Source: Xanthomonas euvesicatoria pv. euvesicatoria (GTDB taxonomy: Bacteria > Pseudomonadota > Gammaproteobacteria > Xanthomonadales > Xanthomonadaceae). From it: a stretch of DNA of 41,440 nt. This document shows positions 39,838-41,440 of the stretch, in pieces. Location of the stretch: assembly GCF_020880415.1 (NCBI RefSeq), contig NZ_JAJIUJ010000029.1, forward strand, positions 1 through 41,440. Direction: 5' to 3'. The notes under the pieces are model-generated. The model had not been told where the DNA came from and made no database searches. It was given only the letters and a program-made list of their open reading frames with translations. Every line of letters starts with the position of its first letter. The first letter of the stretch is position 1. Position numbers and translations under genes: made by a program.

Positions 39838-40306
39838 GTGCAAAATACGCGTGAAAAACGGTGCAAATTCCGCGCATATGCCGTGCAAATTCCGCGCAAC
39901 TGCTAGTGCGGATTCCGCGTGGATAACACAGGAACACCACAGGCTTGTGCACAAGGCGGGGCACTCAGGCTTTAGCATCAACAAAGGGTGCAGATTCCGC
40001 GCGCGCCGCTACGGCTTGCCTAGCCGTGCTGGGAAGTGCGCTAGCGGGGGAACAGAGGTGCAGATTCCGCGCAGCGCAAGGCTTGATGTGTGGGGTGCAC
40101 ATTCCGCGCGGATCGTTGGGGGGTGCAAATTCCGCGCGGCCTAAGGGGCTGCAGTTAGCGGTGCGAATTCCATGCGCAAAACGAGGCGAACTGTCTGTCG
40201 GGAAATTCCCCACTCAAGCTAGGGGGTGCAAATTCCGCGCAGCCTACCCGAGGTGAACGTGCCTGCATTTGCAATGCAGACACGCAGGGGGTGCAAATTC
40301 CGCGCG
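39838..40306. repeat. Iteron array, oriV candidate
   Basis: Eleven same-direction copies of about 15 bp, consensus GTGCAAATTCCGCGC, start at 39838 (degenerate), 39861, 39883, 39906 (variant), 39988, 40058, 40095, 40123, 40161 (degenerate), 40226 and 40292. The first four are 22-23 bp apart, i.e. two helical turns, as in Rep-binding iterons. A DnaA-box-like CGTGGATAA lies at 39918-39926 and a palindrome CTTGTGCACAAG at 39944-39955. No Rep gene was found in the window. The wider-spaced copies may control copy number. Confidence 0.85.
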
Positions 40307-40323
40307 GCACCCTGTGCCTCGCG

Positions 40324-40791
40324 TCATAGGTCGCCGTGCTCAGTCATTGAATAGCCATTGAGGCCTCCGATGATCAGATGGTCCAAAACGCGGCCATCGA
40401 TCAAATGCAATGCATCACGGATCCTCTTCGTAATCGCGATGTCTTCAGGCGAGGGAGTGCAGCGACCGCTAGGGTGGTTGTGGAACAACACGACGGCGAC
40501 TGCATTGTGCGAAAGTACTGACTTGACGATCTGACGCGGGAAGATGCTTGCTTGGTCAATGTCGCCACGAAAAACCGTCTCAATGGCAATGATTTCGTGG
40601 GCTATATCCAAGTGAACCAAACCAAATATTTCGTGTTCAAGATGACCGCAATAGGCACTCAGATAGGCAATCGCATCCTTTGGGGCTTGGAAAGCACCCT
40701 TACGGACCAGACGCTTCCTCTGGATTTCAGCCGCCGCATCTAGGATGGCTTGATCTTCAGCGGTGATGCGATAGGCGGTCTCAGTGTTCAT
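40324..40791 (-). CDS. radC: RadC-family JAB/MPN protein
   Basis: A 155-residue RadC-like protein. The JAMM metal site is complete: H104, H106, S114, D117 in HNHPSGRCTPSPED. The preceding strand-helix part (FGLVHLDIAHEIIAIETVFRGDIDQASIFPRQIVKSVLSHN) is typical. The usual N-terminal helix-hairpin-helix of chromosomal RadC is missing, as in most plasmid and phage copies. Role unclear despite its name; mobile-element copies are often near anti-defence or replication genes. It ends 18 bases from the last iteron. Confidence 0.9.
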   Translation of the reverse strand: MNTETAYRITAEDQAILDAAAEIQRKRLVRKGAFQAPKDAIAYLSAYCGHLEHEIFGLVHLDIAHEIIAIETVFRGDIDQASIFPRQIVKSVLSHNAVAVVLFHNHPSGRCTPSPEDIAITKRIRDALHLIDGRVLDHLIIGGLNGYSMTEHGDL

Positions 40792-40840
40792 GCTCTAAAT
40801 TGTCCTCATATTGGGTGAGTCAGGGCTTTGTTCTGGCTTG

Positions 40841-41073
40841 CTGCCTGTTCACCAGGCAGGTGTGCCGCGCGCACCTGCATGAGCAACCTGCCGTCGCAGT
40901 CGGCGTGCGGGGTCAAGGAGAGGCGCACCGCGCCTCAGCTGTGGCGACTGGCGCGGCCCGCAGCCGAAGGCGAGGACACGGGTCGCCACAGCGGTCCTTG
41001 ACGCGATAGCGCGCTGACGAAGACAGCAAGGACGCGGCGTCGCGTCCGCGCAGGTGCCGGCATCGCCGGCACC
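40841..41073. repeat. Dense series of perfect hairpins
   Basis: In order: CTGCCTG/CAGGCAG (40841-40859); an imperfect one at about 40859-40875; then a branched element in which GTCAAGGA (40912-40919) pairs with TCCTTGAC (40995-41002). The branched element encloses GAGGCGC/GCGCCTC (40920-40936) and GCTGTGGCGAC/GTCGCCACAGC (40938-40948 with 40982-40992). GGACGCG/CGCGTCC (41030-41047) and GGTGCCGGC/GCCGGCACC (41053-41073) follow. No gene overlaps it. The nested geometry suggests folding as single-stranded DNA or RNA. Confidence 0.8.
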
Positions 41074-41123
41074 GAAGTTGATCAATGGCTGTTGGCAGCT
41101 TTAATCACTTCAACTTAACGGAA

Positions 41124-41139
41124 TGCTCCACGTGGAGCC
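41124..41139. promoter_or_regulatory. parS-like palindrome
   Basis: GCTCCACGTGGAGC is a perfect 14-bp palindrome at 41125-41138, with a CACGTG centre. With flanks it matches 13 of 16 positions of the chromosomal-type parS TGTTCCACGTGGAACA. It could be a ParB site of this plasmid or a trace of host parS binding. Confidence 0.4.
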
Positions 41140-41148
41140 CTCAACAGT

Positions 41149-41440
41149 GAGGCGGCAGCGACCTGGATCTGCCGGCAACAGCGGCGACCTAGCGCAGCTC
41201 CTCTGCAGGCGGCGGCAGCACGGCCGGCGCCGTTGCAGCTGCTGGCGCCCGAGAGTGGCCTGCGCACGGCCCGGGCACGCGAGGCGGAAGCGGGATGGAT
41301 CTGCCGGCGACAGCGTCGACCTGGTGCAGCGCCTGCAGGCAGCGGCCGCACGGCCGGCGCCGGTGCAGCTGCTGGCGCCCGAGAGCGGCCAGCGCCAGGC
41401 GCTGGCCACGCGAGGCGGCAGCGGTATGGATCTGCCGGCG
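41149..41440. repeat. Second tandem array, 131-132 bp units, truncated by window end
   Basis: Units begin with ggatctgccggc at 41165, 41297 and 41428, so periods are 132 and 131 bp; the third unit is cut off. In one plus frame the second unit reads SVDLVQRLQAAAARPAPVQL and on, which looks protein-like. Unit lengths and a 2-base difference near 41,200 break any common frame. It has nearly the same unit length as the array at 32,403 but no clear sequence identity to it. Confidence 0.8.

Noticed and set aside
39677..40144. 155-residue frame across the iterons, possible Rep gene
   Set aside because: Its translation is dictated by the iteron repeats (repeated CKFRA/IPRSA-like words) and shows no initiator domain.
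40841..41073. Integron attC cluster
   Set aside because: The hairpins lack the paired RYYYAAC/GTTRRRY core sites and no integrase or cassette genes are present.

Overview
The window looks like most of a self-transmissible plasmid backbone from a Gram-negative proteobacterium. Partition genes, an iteron-type origin, a relaxase with an oriT-like site, a complete VirB/VirD4 conjugation system and a type IVB (thin) pilus cluster all lie together. No chromosomal housekeeping gene, rRNA or tRNA was seen. The GC-rich sequence and the gene families fit the Xanthomonadaceae (Xanthomonas, Stenotrophomonas, Lysobacter) best. That placement is inference from gene style; no taxonomic marker is present. 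The replication initiator gene was not found and is probably outside the window.

Layout, left to right. (1) 1-1,410: a GntR regulator (+) converges on a small plasmid-type hypothetical (-) at a shared bidirectional terminator. (2) 1,412-16,677, all minus strand: a 15-kb thin-pilus cluster. In transcription order it holds a TcpQ/PilL-like periplasmic protein with a coupled membrane protein, small hypotheticals, a second PilL-like protein, the secretin PilN, two prepilins with a type II/IV cleavage motif, a membrane-anchored 266-residue protein, the ATPase PilQ, the platform PilR, PilO, three small membrane-anchored proteins, a repeat-bearing putative tip adhesin and a DUF1173-type protein. (3) 16,784-32,334, all plus strand: the conjugation operon, virB2-3-4-5-eex-6-7-8-9-10-11-virD4, with a 49-codon virB7. 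It is followed by two LPD7-type proteins, a small protein and a zeta-toxin-like protein that lacks its P-loop. A strong terminator closes it. (4) 32,403-33,085: a six-unit tandem array of about 130 bp. (5) 33,253-36,698, minus strand: small hypotheticals, a VirD2-type MOBP relaxase and MobC. (6) 36,699-36,840: oriT candidate with an IncP-type nic core. (7) 36,987-39,391, minus strand: a tightly coupled partition operon (95-residue protein, ribbon-helix-helix-like protein, ParA, KorB-type ParB) behind a promoter with a perfect palindromic operator. (8) 39,838-40,306: iterons. (9) radC, then a dense series of hairpins, a parS-like palindrome and the start of a second tandem array that runs off the end.

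How it fits together. The thin pilus probably stabilises mating pairs, as in IncI plasmids. VirB2-11 and VirD4 form the export channel, the relaxase and MobC process oriT, and the par operon with the iterons maintains the plasmid. The nic orientation would send par and the origin into the recipient first and the transfer genes last. The most interesting regulatory observation is a matching operator, GTCGCA-N4-TGCGAC with shared flanks, in two places. One copy sits at the start point of the par promoter. The other lies midway in the divergent region between the pilus-side and conjugation operons. This suggests one plasmid regulator co-ordinates maintenance and transfer.
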